Shown here: one piece after another, positions 34,945 to 44,025 of the stretch
Numbering within the stretch: position 1 is the first letter of the stretch
Layout of the letters: the number at the start of each line of letters is the position of its first letter
Program-made: the position numbers and the translations under genes
Notes under the pieces: generated by a model
What the model was told of the DNA's origin: nothing
Database searches by the model: none
Seen by the model: the letters and a program-made list of their open reading frames with translations, nothing else
Assembly (NCBI RefSeq): GCF_009208565.1
Contig: NZ_WFLK01000005.1
Coordinates: 62,001 to 126,000 of the forward strand
DNA length: 64,000 nucleotides
Direction of reading: 5' to 3'
Origin: Janthinobacterium aquaticum
GTDB lineage: Bacteria > Pseudomonadota > Gammaproteobacteria > Burkholderiales > Burkholderiaceae_D

Positions 34945-35402
34945 GTTTTCCCCAACCACCCAAAAAATAGTGATATTTTAAACGGCTGCGGAAACCTCCG
35001 TACTGCACCGCTGCCGCTCCTCCAAAGAGAGCACCGCGGTTCGGATACTGCCGCAAGCATCTCGACAACCTCGCATCAGCCGATGTCATGCTGGCGGTTT
35101 CCACACAAAAGCCGGTGCGGGTCGCCATGCTGCCATCCTGTTTTTTCCGTCTGCCTGCAGATCGCCCTGCAAGCAAGATGGTTACTATACTAATGCAGTC
35201 TCTTTGAAAAAGTCTTGCTTTGTTTTAAATTTTTTATGCCGCGCGGCTTTTCCAGAGGAAAAAAGCGGCGGACAATCAACGATTATAATCAAGAAAACTT
35301 CGATGCATCAAGCAATATGGGCCGCATGCGTCAAGACATGCGGCCCATATTGGCTTTGTGGTGCCGTTGTGTTGCGTGCAGGCGAAAATCCGGCGGCTAC
35401 GC
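34945..35402. promoter_or_regulatory. Upstream region of the cox operon and 3' region of the methyltransferase gene
   Basis: 458 bases without a convincing gene. On the minus strand a TATAGT -10-like box (35189-35184) with a T-rich -35 area about 16-17 bases upstream could drive coxB. An AT-rich stretch at 35205-35240 and the strong hairpin at 35313-35352 follow. The promoter is a motif guess only. Confidence 0.4.
35313..35352. terminator. Perfect 16-bp hairpin
   Basis: CAATATGGGCCGCATG (35313-35328) pairs with CATGCGGCCCATATTG (35337-35352) over an 8-base loop, about 50 bases beyond the bioC stop. No U tract follows on either strand, so it may be a processing or stabilising structure rather than a classical terminator. 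Confidence 0.5.
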
Positions 35403-36326
35403 TTACTTTGGCTTGCGCGGCAGATCGAAGCGGATAATCGCTTCGCCGTTGCGTGTCACGCGAGGCGCGGGACGGAAGGCATGGCCGTACAGTACCTCGA
35501 AACTCAAGCTCAGCTTGCCATCGGCGCGGCGCTGCTTTTCCAGCGCCGCCAGCATGCGGGCCCAGGCCGCCTTGCCCATCAGGCCGCGCCGGCGCGTGGC
35601 CAGCGGATTGCCGCCAAAGGCGCGCACGTCCTGCAGCAGTTTGTCGGCCGTGTCGTAGGTGACGGTAATGATTTCCATATCGAGCACAGGCGTGGAAAAG
35701 CCGGCTTCGACCAGCATATCGCCAAAGTCATGCATGTCGACAAACGGCAGGCTGTGCGGATGCAGGTCGGCCTCGGCAAAGGCGTCGCGCAGCTCACGGA
35801 AGGTGTCGGGGCCAAAGCAGGAAAACATCAGCAGGCCGTCGAGCCGCAGCGCGCGGCGCCATTCGGCAAACACGCGGTCGGGCTGCGCATGCCAGTGCAG
35901 CGCCAGGTTCGACCAGATCAGGTCCACGCTGCTGGCTGCCAGCGGCAAATCGCCCAGGTCGCCGCACAGCAGATCGACACCGGTTTTCGATGGCAATAAT
36001 TTGCTCAGGAACTGATTCAGGCCAGACAGCTTCGAGGCCGGCGCGCGCGCCGCCTGCACCATCGCTTGCGCCGCATCGAGGCCGATAATCTGCGCGGCCG
36101 GATAATCCTTGTGCAGCTGCGCCAAGTCGGCGCCCGGTCCGCAGCCGGCGTCGAGCACGCGCAGCGGGGCGATCTTCACCAGCTCCAGGCGCTCATGCAT
36201 GCGCGAGGACACTTCGCGGCGCAGGAAATCGGACGGTGCAATGCGCGCCGGCTCGGCAAACAGTTCTCGGACATGCACCGCATCGATGGGCGCACTCATT
36301 TTGGGCGGATTGGCAGGAACAGACAT
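35403..36326 (-). CDS. bioC: BioC-like malonyl-ACP O-methyltransferase
   Basis: 307 residues from the ATG at 36326; a Met at 36299 (MSAPID) is an equally possible start and neither has a strong ribosome-binding site. SAM-binding motif VLDAGCGPGADL, then LLCGDLGDLPL and DLIWSNLALHW. The FSCFGPDTFRELR motif is typical of BioC, which methylates malonyl-ACP to begin pimelate synthesis for biotin. No other bio genes are here. It is divergent from comF with 50 bases between. Confidence 0.82.
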   Translation of the reverse strand: MSVPANPPKMSAPIDAVHVRELFAEPARIAPSDFLRREVSSRMHERLELVKIAPLRVLDAGCGPGADLAQLHKDYPAAQIIGLDAAQAMVQAARAPASKLSGLNQFLSKLLPSKTGVDLLCGDLGDLPLAASSVDLIWSNLALHWHAQPDRVFAEWRRALRLDGLLMFSCFGPDTFRELRDAFAEADLHPHSLPFVDMHDFGDMLVEAGFSTPVLDMEIITVTYDTADKLLQDVRAFGGNPLATRRRGLMGKAAWARMLAALEKQRRADGKLSLSFEVLYGHAFRPAPRVTRNGEAIIRFDLPRKPK

Positions 36327-36376
36327 AATGAATCGGCGGAGTGAGATAATGCCGGCAGTGTACATGGAACGAGGCC

Positions 36377-37120
36377 ATGGCGATCAGGCAGCCTGACTGG
36401 ACGATGCTGCGCCTATGGGGCAGCGCGCTGCTGCCGGCCCAGTGCGCACTGTGCGCGGCCGCCTGCCGCCAGGCGCTGTGCGATGACTGCCATGCGCAGT
36501 ATCTGCTGCAGCCTGCGCGCCTGCGCTGCCACCAGTGCGCCAATCCGCTGGCGTCGATGCACGAGACTGCCCTGCTGTGCGGGCGCTGCCAGCGCCACCG
36601 GCCCGTGTTTGACGCCACACTGGCGGCGAGCGACTATGCGCCGCCGGTCGACCAGTTGTTGCTGCAGCTCAAATTTGCGGCGCGCCTGCAGCTGGCGCCG
36701 CTGTTTGCGCAGCTGCTGGCGCAGGCGGCAGACAGACAGCCGGACTGGCAAACGCCGCAGTTGCTATGCCCGGTGCCGCTGGGCCGCGCCCGCCTGGTCG
36801 AGCGCGGCTACAATCAGGCGCTGGAAATCGCCCGGCCGCTGGCGCGCCTGCTGGGCCTGCCGTTACTGCCGAAGCTGGCCGTGCGGGTGCGCGAGACGCC
36901 GGCGCAAAGCGGCGTGGCGCCACGCGAACGGCGCGCCAATCTGGCACGCGCATTTGACGTGGCGCCGGCCTATGCCTGGCAACTGGGCGGCTGCCATGTC
37001 GGCGTGGTCGACGACGTGATGAGCAGCGGCCATACCGTCAACGCGCTGGCCGCCGCACTCAAGCGCCATGGCGCGGCGCGGGTCAGCATCCTGGTGGCGG
37101 CGCGCACGCCGCCACATTGA
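36377..37120 (+). CDS. comF: ComF family phosphoribosyltransferase-like protein
   Basis: 247 residues. A cysteine-rich N-terminal zinc site ([31 protein letters not shown]) precedes a PRTase domain with the PRPP loop [12 protein letters not shown] near residue 213. ComF proteins support DNA uptake and transformation. Its presence with pilT/pilU in the window fits a potentially competent organism, though that is inference. Confidence 0.92.
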   Translation: MAIRQPDWTMLRLWGSALLPAQCALCAAACRQALCDDCHAQYLLQPARLRCHQCANPLASMHETALLCGRCQRHRPVFDATLAASDYAPPVDQLLLQLKFAARLQLAPLFAQLLAQAADRQPDWQTPQLLCPVPLGRARLVERGYNQALEIARPLARLLGLPLLPKLAVRVRETPAQSGVAPRERRANLARAFDVAPAYAWQLGGCHVGVVDDVMSSGHTVNALAAALKRHGAARVSILVAARTPPH

Positions 37121-37163
37121 TAAATTTTTTACAATAAGTTTTTATAAGTTCAAGGAGAACATC

Positions 37164-37634
37164 GTGTTTCATGTTGTACTGGTCGAACCGGAAATTCCCC
37201 CCAATACGGGCAACGTCATCCGCCTGTGCGCCAATACCGGCGCGCAGCTGCACCTGGTCGAGCCGCTCGGCTTTCCGCTCGACGACAGCAAGATGAAGCG
37301 CGCAGGCCTCGATTATCACGATTACGCCAATATGAAGGTGCACAAGAACTGGCAGGCGTTCCTCGACGCGACCCAGCCCGACCCGGCGCGCATGTTTGCC
37401 ATGACCACACGCGGCTCGCGCCCGTTTGGCGAGGTGGCCTTTTTGCCTGGCGACGTGTTTGTATTCGGCTCGGAAACGCGCGGCCTCGACCCTGCCCTGC
37501 GCGACGGCTTTCCCGCCGAACAGCGCATCCGCCTGCCGATGCGCCCCGACAACCGCAGCCTGAACCTGTCCAATACGGTAGCGGTGGTGGTGTATGAGGC
37601 GTGGCGGCAACATGGTTACCAGGGCGGGGCATAG
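37164..37634 (+). CDS. trmL: tRNA (cytidine/uridine-34-2'-O)-methyltransferase TrmL
   Basis: 156 residues from a GTG at 37164 with AAGGAG six bases upstream. SPOUT fold with the family motifs [29 protein letters not shown] and [20 protein letters not shown] that form the knotted SAM site. It methylates the wobble ribose of tRNA-Leu. Its TAG stop is the first three bases of a palindromic repeat. Confidence 0.94.
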   Translation: MFHVVLVEPEIPPNTGNVIRLCANTGAQLHLVEPLGFPLDDSKMKRAGLDYHDYANMKVHKNWQAFLDATQPDPARMFAMTTRGSRPFGEVAFLPGDVFVFGSETRGLDPALRDGFPAEQRIRLPMRPDNRSLNLSNTVAVVVYEAWRQHGYQGGA

Positions 37635-37730
37635 GTCGGATTAGCGGGGCAAAGCCCCGCGTAATCCGACAACACCGCTAACGCCAACAATGGTGTCGGA
37701 TTACGGCCCGAAGGGCCTAATCCGACCTAC
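37632..37730. repeat. Palindromic dispersed repeat, copy A
   Basis: About 99 bases bounded by TAGGTCGGATTA (37632-37643) and its reverse complement (37718-37729). Inside are two hairpins: GTCGGATTA...TAATCCGAC (37635-37670, with CGGGGC-aaa-GCCCCG) and GTCGGATTA...TAATCCGAC (37695-37726, with GGCCC-gaa-GGGCC). The first TAG is the trmL stop. It lies between two convergent genes and probably ends both transcripts. Closely related to 52983-53092. Confidence 0.85.
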
Positions 37731-37738
37731 GCGTCTAT

Positions 37739-38503
37739 TCAGCGTAGCGCCAGCCGTGGTGCGTCAACCGGTGCGGCATCGATCATGACGAGCTGCGTAC
37801 GCAAATCGCGTGTGGCGGCCAGCTTGCCGTTGACGTACAGATTGGTCTTGACGCCGTAGACGCCCTGCGAGACGCCGGCCGGCAGCGTCAGTTCGAACGA
37901 GTTTTCAAAGCGGCCACCCGAGCTGTTGTTGCTGGCCAGCGCTTTCGAGCCGGACTTGAAGGGCTGGCCTTGCGGGTCCAGCACCACCAGTTCCTCGCGC
38001 ACGTCATTGACGCTTTGCGCGCTGCCGTTGACCAGTTCGACCACCGAGTTGACCTTGAACGGCTGGCCGCGCTTGACGGTCTGTGAGCTTACCTGCGGCG
38101 TGTACGACACCACCTGCGGTTCACGCGGCAGCGAACCGCGCGCGCGGATATAGTCGCGGTCGGCCTGCGCCGCCGTCTTGGTCTGGCGCGAATTGACGTT
38201 GATCGCCAGGCAGCCGGCAGCCGCCAGGCCGCCGCCGATGGCGGCGCCCTTGACGATGCCACCCTTGCCGCTGATCAAGCCACCGAGCAAGGCGCCTACC
38301 GCTGCACCGGCAGCGGCTGTGACACCGACGCTGCAAGGATCGTCGCTGGTGGCAGCCTGCGGGTTGCTGCCCTGTGAAGTGCCGTCTGCATAGCCGCTGT
38401 TCTGGCGCACGCCGTTCGGATTCATCGGCGCCGTGGCGCAGCCGGCCAGCATGGCCGTCAGGGTCAGGGCGGCGGCAGTGCGCAGCGTGATCTTGTTCAT
38501 CAT
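37739..38503 (-). CDS. Glycine-zipper lipoprotein
   Basis: 254 residues from the ATG at 38503. Lipobox LAGC (Cys about 20), then a Gly/Ala-rich hydrophobic stretch GVTAAAGAAVGALLGGLISG ... GGGLAAAGCLAI (about 58-100) like outer-membrane glycine zippers. The C-terminal beta-rich domain ends with DLRTQLVMIDAAPVDAPRLA. Last gene of the tubulin-like operon, 15 bases after the zinc-ribbon gene. It converges on trmL at the palindromic repeat. Confidence 0.8.
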   Translation of the reverse strand: MMNKITLRTAAALTLTAMLAGCATAPMNPNGVRQNSGYADGTSQGSNPQAATSDDPCSVGVTAAAGAAVGALLGGLISGKGGIVKGAAIGGGLAAAGCLAINVNSRQTKTAAQADRDYIRARGSLPREPQVVSYTPQVSSQTVKRGQPFKVNSVVELVNGSAQSVNDVREELVVLDPQGQPFKSGSKALASNNSSGGRFENSFELTLPAGVSQGVYGVKTNLYVNGKLAATRDLRTQLVMIDAAPVDAPRLALR

Positions 38504-38518
38504 GGTATTCCCCAAAGG

Positions 38519-39751
38519 TTATTTGATGGTGGTTTCGGTCTGCAGCACCTGGCGTTCGCGTTCGCGCACGCGGCGCGCCAGGCTGTCGATACGTGCATTG
38601 TTCGGATCGACGCGGCGCGCACTGTCCAGATAAGTCTTGGCCGCATCGAATTTTCCTTCCAGCAGGGAACGCTCGGCGTCGCGCAGGAAACCCTGCGCCA
38701 TCTCGTTGCGCATCGCTGCGCCATTGTCAACCGGTGCCGCCTGAACCGGTGCGCGCTCGACTGGTGCTGGTCTTTCGACCGTGCGCGTCGGCGCAGGTTC
38801 CGGCGCCGGGATGACAGCTTGCGCAGGCGCAGGGGCAGCCGCCGCAGTGAGGGCTTGCAAATCCGCTTTCAGCTGCTTCAGTTCCGGGTATTCGCGGTCG
38901 ATCGCTTCGAGCTTGGCAATGCCGTTTTGCGCTGCGCCAGCGTCTTTTGCATCGAGCGCCTGGCGCACGCCGACCTGTACCGAAGCGGCGGCGGCTTGCT
39001 GGCGCGCCAGCTGCTTGCGCAACTGTTCGACCGTGGCGGCGCCGGCGCAGTCGGCGTCGAGCTTGTCGATCGCCTTGCCGGCGCTCATCAGGCGCTGGCC
39101 GTCGAGCTCGCGCTCGATGTTGCGCACGCTGCGCTGGCAGGCAGGCGAAGCCGCGCCTGCCTTGTTGATGGCGGCCTGCAAATCTTCGGTCTTGGCACTG
39201 GACTTGCCGGTACAGGCCAGCTTGGCGGTCGCCAGCTTGCCGCGCGCGCCGTCGAGACTGCCGTCGGCAATAAGCTTCAGGCCGCTGTCGATCGCATCAT
39301 TACAGGCAGAATCGCTCTTGCCGCCGGGCTTGCCGTTCATATACACCACCACCACGGCCAGCACGGCCGCACCGATCAGCCAGCGCAGCCATTTTTTGCC
39401 CGTCTTAGGCGGTGGCCGGGTTTCGTCGCCACCGGCAAACACGCCATCGAGCTTGGACGAAATGCCGCCTGACGACAAACCAGGCTCCACCTTGCTTTCA
39501 GGCACAGCGGCGGGTTTGACTTCAGGCTTGACCTCAGCCACCGGTTCAACGCGCGGCGTCGGCACAGGCGCTGGCGTTGGCAAAGGCTTCGCTTCTACTC
39601 TGGGCGCAGGTGCTGGTACTGGCACAGGCAGCGGCCTGATTTCGGCCTTCGGCGCTGGCGCCCTGGCGGCGCCTGCCACAGCGTGGCCGCAAAATGGACA
39701 GAACGGTACAGCGCCTGCCAGTACCTCCTCACATTTGACACACTTGTTCAC
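38519..39751 (-). CDS. Zinc-ribbon membrane protein with helical C-terminus
   Basis: 410 residues. Zinc ribbon at the start (Cys4, Cys7, Cys18, Cys21), a long Pro/Ala/Val/Glu linker (about 30-118), one transmembrane helix (WLRWLIGAAVLAVVVVYM, 121-138), then an extracytoplasmic helical region with regularly spaced cysteines and repeats of the type CxxAI.. that resembles tetratricopeptide or coiled segments, and a second Pro-rich run before a last helical part (LRDAERSLLEGKFDAAKTYL, TPR-like). No known family. Lies 14 bases after the tubulin-like gene; function likely linked to it. Confidence 0.75.
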   Translation of the reverse strand: MNKCVKCEEVLAGAVPFCPFCGHAVAGAARAPAPKAEIRPLPVPVPAPAPRVEAKPLPTPAPVPTPRVEPVAEVKPEVKPAAVPESKVEPGLSSGGISSKLDGVFAGGDETRPPPKTGKKWLRWLIGAAVLAVVVVYMNGKPGGKSDSACNDAIDSGLKLIADGSLDGARGKLATAKLACTGKSSAKTEDLQAAINKAGAASPACQRSVRNIERELDGQRLMSAGKAIDKLDADCAGAATVEQLRKQLARQQAAAASVQVGVRQALDAKDAGAAQNGIAKLEAIDREYPELKQLKADLQALTAAAAPAPAQAVIPAPEPAPTRTVERPAPVERAPVQAAPVDNGAAMRNEMAQGFLRDAERSLLEGKFDAAKTYLDSARRVDPNNARIDSLARRVRERERQVLQTETTIK

Positions 39752-39764
39752 TGCAATTCCTTCA

Positions 39765-42700
39765 TTAAAGCGGCGGTGATGTCAGCGCTGGCGAAGCGTT
39801 CGACAGCAATGGCGCCAGCTCCGCAAATTCCGACAGCAAGGCCCAGTCGGCCATGCCGGCGCGCCAGACTTTGGTATTGGCTGGCACGACCTGGCCGGCC
39901 TGCACGTACTGCGCAATCATCTGGGCCGTAAAAGGGCCATGCTTCTGGCCGTTGATGCCAAGCTCATACTGGTACTGCGGCGCGCCCAGTCCCGGGCTCA
40001 GCGACGGCGATGCAAATGGTGAAGCGGCGAACGGAGAGGCGGCGCCAGTCGATACGGCGGCAGGCGACACTGCGGCAGGCGCTGCGGCGGCAAAGGTTGC
40101 TGCCGGAGCCGTTGCAAACAGCGCCTTCAGAACGCCCGGCTTGAGCATCTCCGGCTTGAAGGCAAATTTCAGGCGCGGCATGTCGTCCTTGCCCACGGCG
40201 CGCACTTCCCAGTCGTAAGCATCGGCATCGGAGTCGGCAATGACCGTGGTCCATTCCCTGAACTGCGCCAGCATGCGCTCTTCAAGTTGCTTCACTTCTG
40301 CTTCGCCCAGCCCCTTGCGGCGGGCGCTGTCGCGCATGTCGCTGGCAATCTCGTTGGCGATGGTATGGCCAAAACCCCTGTGCTCGATCTCGGCGCCACC
40401 CTCAAGCGCCACCAGTTGCGTGGTGTAGACATCGGTGGCGTAATACGAGGCCAGCGCAGCCATGGCCACCGTCTGCACCTCATCGCCCTGTGCCAGCAGC
40501 TCGCTGACGCGCTCGTCGATCAGATCGCGAAACACTGGCGGCAAGCTGCCCTGGCGAATGGCGCGCTCATTGCCGATACGGCGCAAGTCGCCGCGGCCCA
40601 TGGAGATCAGATATTGTCCCGGCGGCACCACGCGCCCGCTATGGCGCGTCAGCACGCCAAGCATGATCCCTTTCAGGAACAGGCTGAATTCTTCGGCCAG
40701 GCGGCGCATGTCGTCGGTGCTCGGTGCCACCGGATGCGAGAACTGGGTGGTGTCGATATGGGTGTGGGTCGGCGCCTTCTTGTTGTCGCTTTCCTTGCGG
40801 TAATTGGTGCGCCAACCTTCCAGGCCGCGCAGTACCGTCAACGGCACGCCGGCCAGCTCACAGTAACAGACAGCCCTTCCGGCAATCCCGGTTTCGACGA
40901 TATCGACCTGGTTGCTGGTAATACCGGCCTGGGTCGGCACGCAGGCGTTGATCTCCGCGCTGAACCTGGTCTTGAAGGCCTTGGCACCGGCCACGCCTAT
41001 CATGCACTTGTACTGGTCGGCATTGACTGTGAATTCACCGACCATATTGGCGTCGATCCACGGCATGGCGCAGGCCAGCAGCTTGCTGAAATATTCCTGG
41101 CGCCGTGCCGGTTCCATCTGTTCGAGCGCTTCGTACAGCGGATCGCCCAGCGTCGTCGATTGGTCGTCGGCGCCCAGCAGGGACAGACGATTTTCGGCCA
41201 TGCGCTTGACCTTGAGCAGTATCTGGCTACGCTCGGCCGGCTCGGCCAGCATCGGGAACAACGCCTTCGATCCGCCCATGTCCTGGAACGCTTCATCGGC
41301 CCACTCGCGCAGCACGACGGGCGAAGGCATCGCAATATCGCGCACGGTAACCGGCACCACGATCAACGTGGCGTGCTCTTTTTGCAGGTCTTTCTGCACG
41401 ATCTCATTGGCCAGCTGCAGCTGGGTCAGCATTTCCAGCACGCCGGCGCGCCCTGCCTGCAATTCGCCGACCAGGCCATTCCACACGGCGCGGCCGTCAC
41501 CATCGACGCCGGTGCGGTTGCCCAGCCAGCGCGAAATATCGCGCAACAACAGCACGGCCTCGTCGGCTGCGCGGGCGCGCAGATGGAACTTGAGGGCATT
41601 GGCAATCTCGGTACGCAAATGATCCATCACCACGCCGGCCTGCTTTTCGCCGCTGCCGAAGAAACCGCCGCGGGTTTGCTCCAAGTTATTCAACAGGCGC
41701 TCGTATTCGCGCGAACGCACCGCCTCCTTGATTTCGCGATAGCGCTCGGCATTGGTGTCGATCTGCGTGAGCAGGCCGCTGCCTGGCGCCTCGATGCGGT
41801 CCTTGATCTGTTCGACCAGCGACAGCACATACTCGAGGCCGCCAAACTCCTTGTTGTCGAGATAACCGTACAGCTGGTCACGCACGTTCTGCTTGATCTC
41901 GCCAAACAATTCGGCGCGCCGCTTGGCAATCCGGTCTTCGGTGGTGTCGGCGGTCGAATCCTGGTCGCGCACGGCGTCGCGTTCGAGCTGGCGCACGGCC
42001 TCGCGCAATTGTGCCGGCCACTCCTTGCGGTCGTAGCCGCTGCGGATCTCTTCGACCCGGCGATTGACGCGGTCTTCCACGCCGCTGAGCAGGCTGCCCT
42101 GGCGTTCGCCCAGCAATTCATCGACAAGCTGAAAGTCGTCAAACGGGCCGTTTGAACGCTTGAGCTCGATGCTCTTGTCGGAAAATAAGGGGAAGTCATG
42201 GAACGGCATCGCCCGCAGGCTCATGTGCGAGGCCAGGAAGTCATTGCGCTGCGCATCGTTGGCGCGGTTGGCGCCGGCATCCTGTCCGCCGACACCAAAG
42301 AAGGCCTGCAGCATGGCGCCGGCCCAGCGGTGAGCGCGCACATCGCGCGCCGCTTCCTGGCGCGTATCGAGCACGGCCATGCCAAACGAAGAAAACCGCT
42401 TGGAAAAATACAGCTGCATGTCGCCAAAGCGGTTTTGCGGCACCAGCGCGCGGTACAGCGAATTCTTGTGTGCGGCCTGGTTGACGGCAACCGAGCGCTT
42501 GGCGCGGGCAAAGTCGGCCGAGGCAAAGTCCTCGAACAGGGAATCGGCCACCATCTGGTAGACATCGTCCACATCTTTCGTGTGCTGCTGGGCCAGGTTG
42601 CCTGAGTCGACCAGGAACACCTGTTCATACGGTTCGCGCGCCAGTTCGGGACGGTCATAGGCGTCCCAGCGGCCCATATGGTTCTTGTTGCCCATCATTG

Positions 42701-43505
42701 CCGATTCCAGCTCCATCAGCGCAGCATAGGCATTGGCCTCGACCCGGTCCTTGTTGGCCTTGGTGTAGCCGGTCGGCAGGAACAGCATCAATTCCACATC
42801 GGCACGCTCGACTTCATTCTTGGCAATCCAGCGCGCAAGGTAACCCATATCGAGGAAAGCGCCCGAACCGGTACCACCGGCCACCGAGCCGAGCACCACG
42901 ATGCGGAATCGCCCCAGCTCGGTGCGCAGGCCCAGCTCCTTGAGCTTCGGCTCATGCGACAGGCCGGTTTTCAGGCTTTTCAGCTTCTCGCGCATCTTGT
43001 CGCGCACCCGCGTGTATTTGTCGAAAAAATACAGGCGCGAGACGGCCCGCACCTGGCCGGCGCCGGCGCCAAAGTCAAAGCGCAGTTCGGTAATTTTCTG
43101 CGGCGTCAGCGGCAGCCACTCCTTGATGTGCGGATAGCGTTCGAGCGCATCGTCATCGCGGCTGTACTTGTCTGCATCGAAGGAGCCGACCACTTTTTCA
43201 TCATCGGTAAATTTCAGCAGGTCAAATTGCAGATCGCGCGCCTGCGATTCGCCGCTTTCCACCACGGCGCCGCTGTCGAGGTCAAAATGCATGAACTGCG
43301 CCACCGGGAAGTCAGTCAGTTTTTCAATCCGCGTACGCTTGCCGGCGCTGCCCCACAAGGTATTGAGGATGCGCCTGCGCACACGCATCAGTACCTGCAT
43401 GCCGGTGCCGCCGACACCGATAAACAGCGTAGGGCGCAAATCGATAAGCTTTTCCGGCTGGCGGGCGCCCGACGCGCCGATGGTCTGGTTCAAACTGTCT
43501 GACAT
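39765..43505 (-). CDS. Large tubulin/FtsZ-like GTPase-domain protein with C-terminal GYF-like domain
   Basis: 1246 residues from the second ATG (43505), which has AAGGA 6 bases upstream. The N-terminal domain shows tubulin-superfamily nucleotide motifs: GVGGTG at 30-35 and the signature AGGTGSGAF at 209-217. It matches the Tubulin_2 type. A long middle part (about 300-1050) is mostly helical. An Ala/Pro-rich linker (about 1130-1180) leads to a GYF_2-like domain (YELGINGQKHGPFTAQMIAQ, then WRAGMADWALLSEF). Core of a six-gene operon with membrane and secreted partners; polymerisation and membrane remodelling are inferred from the superfamily. Confidence 0.82.
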   Translation of the reverse strand: MSDSLNQTIGASGARQPEKLIDLRPTLFIGVGGTGMQVLMRVRRRILNTLWGSAGKRTRIEKLTDFPVAQFMHFDLDSGAVVESGESQARDLQFDLLKFTDDEKVVGSFDADKYSRDDDALERYPHIKEWLPLTPQKITELRFDFGAGAGQVRAVSRLYFFDKYTRVRDKMREKLKSLKTGLSHEPKLKELGLRTELGRFRIVVLGSVAGGTGSGAFLDMGYLARWIAKNEVERADVELMLFLPTGYTKANKDRVEANAYAALMELESAMMGNKNHMGRWDAYDRPELAREPYEQVFLVDSGNLAQQHTKDVDDVYQMVADSLFEDFASADFARAKRSVAVNQAAHKNSLYRALVPQNRFGDMQLYFSKRFSSFGMAVLDTRQEAARDVRAHRWAGAMLQAFFGVGGQDAGANRANDAQRNDFLASHMSLRAMPFHDFPLFSDKSIELKRSNGPFDDFQLVDELLGERQGSLLSGVEDRVNRRVEEIRSGYDRKEWPAQLREAVRQLERDAVRDQDSTADTTEDRIAKRRAELFGEIKQNVRDQLYGYLDNKEFGGLEYVLSLVEQIKDRIEAPGSGLLTQIDTNAERYREIKEAVRSREYERLLNNLEQTRGGFFGSGEKQAGVVMDHLRTEIANALKFHLRARAADEAVLLLRDISRWLGNRTGVDGDGRAVWNGLVGELQAGRAGVLEMLTQLQLANEIVQKDLQKEHATLIVVPVTVRDIAMPSPVVLREWADEAFQDMGGSKALFPMLAEPAERSQILLKVKRMAENRLSLLGADDQSTTLGDPLYEALEQMEPARRQEYFSKLLACAMPWIDANMVGEFTVNADQYKCMIGVAGAKAFKTRFSAEINACVPTQAGITSNQVDIVETGIAGRAVCYCELAGVPLTVLRGLEGWRTNYRKESDNKKAPTHTHIDTTQFSHPVAPSTDDMRRLAEEFSLFLKGIMLGVLTRHSGRVVPPGQYLISMGRGDLRRIGNERAIRQGSLPPVFRDLIDERVSELLAQGDEVQTVAMAALASYYATDVYTTQLVALEGGAEIEHRGFGHTIANEIASDMRDSARRKGLGEAEVKQLEERMLAQFREWTTVIADSDADAYDWEVRAVGKDDMPRLKFAFKPEMLKPGVLKALFATAPAATFAAAAPAAVSPAAVSTGAASPFAASPFASPSLSPGLGAPQYQYELGINGQKHGPFTAQMIAQYVQAGQVVPANTKVWRAGMADWALLSEFAELAPLLSNASPALTSPPL

Positions 43506-43545
43506 GGTCATTCCTTAACGGGAGTGCAATGGCTGGCGCCGTCGT

Positions 43546-43971
43546 TTAATTTTTGCTCGAAGTAAAGGTCAGCACCAGCGCGACCAGCGCGACCAGCAAC
43601 AGCGGGCCCATGAACAGTGGCGCCAGGAATTTATGCGCATTCACCGCGGCCAGCACCACCGCCGTTGCCACGCTGGCCAGAAAAATGAACAGCCACCAGC
43701 CCGAGGCATTGGCGCGGTTCGGCGGCAGGCGCTTGGCCACCAGGCCATTCGCGTAAGCATTTTTGGCAAAGAAAAAGGCGATAAACAGCACCAGCAGGAC
43801 GGCGCCGCCGATCAGCGTGTCGCGCGACGAGGTGTCGGTGGCCAGCACCGGATCCAGCGCTGGCACTGTTTCAACACTGGCGGTGGTGGCGGCCGGCGCC
43901 GCTTCGGCCGGCGTGCCTGTCGGCGCTGGCAAGGTAAAGCCTGCGTTGTCTTTTGGAGTATCTTGTGCCAT
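43546..43971 (-). CDS. Small membrane protein with three helices
   Basis: 141 residues. A Pro/Ala/Thr-rich N-terminus (about 1-48) precedes three hydrophobic segments: LIGGAVLLVLFIAFFFAKNA, WWLFIFLASVATAVVLAAVN and FLAPLFMGPLLLVALVALVL. No family recognised. Between the tubulin-like gene (40 bases away) and the secreted-protein gene (54 bases), so very likely a component of the same complex. Confidence 0.75.
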   Translation of the reverse strand: MAQDTPKDNAGFTLPAPTGTPAEAAPAATTASVETVPALDPVLATDTSSRDTLIGGAVLLVLFIAFFFAKNAYANGLVAKRLPPNRANASGWWLFIFLASVATAVVLAAVNAHKFLAPLFMGPLLLVALVALVLTFTSSKN

Positions 43972-44025
43972 CGTCTGCCTCGAAAAATAAGTGTAAAAAC
44001 GAAATCAATCAGTCCGCTACCGCGG

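Noticed and set aside
40287-42155. A 622-codon open frame on the plus strand opposite the tubulin-like gene
   Set aside because: It is antisense to a protein with clear domains, has no ribosome-binding site and its composition is that of a GC-rich shadow frame.
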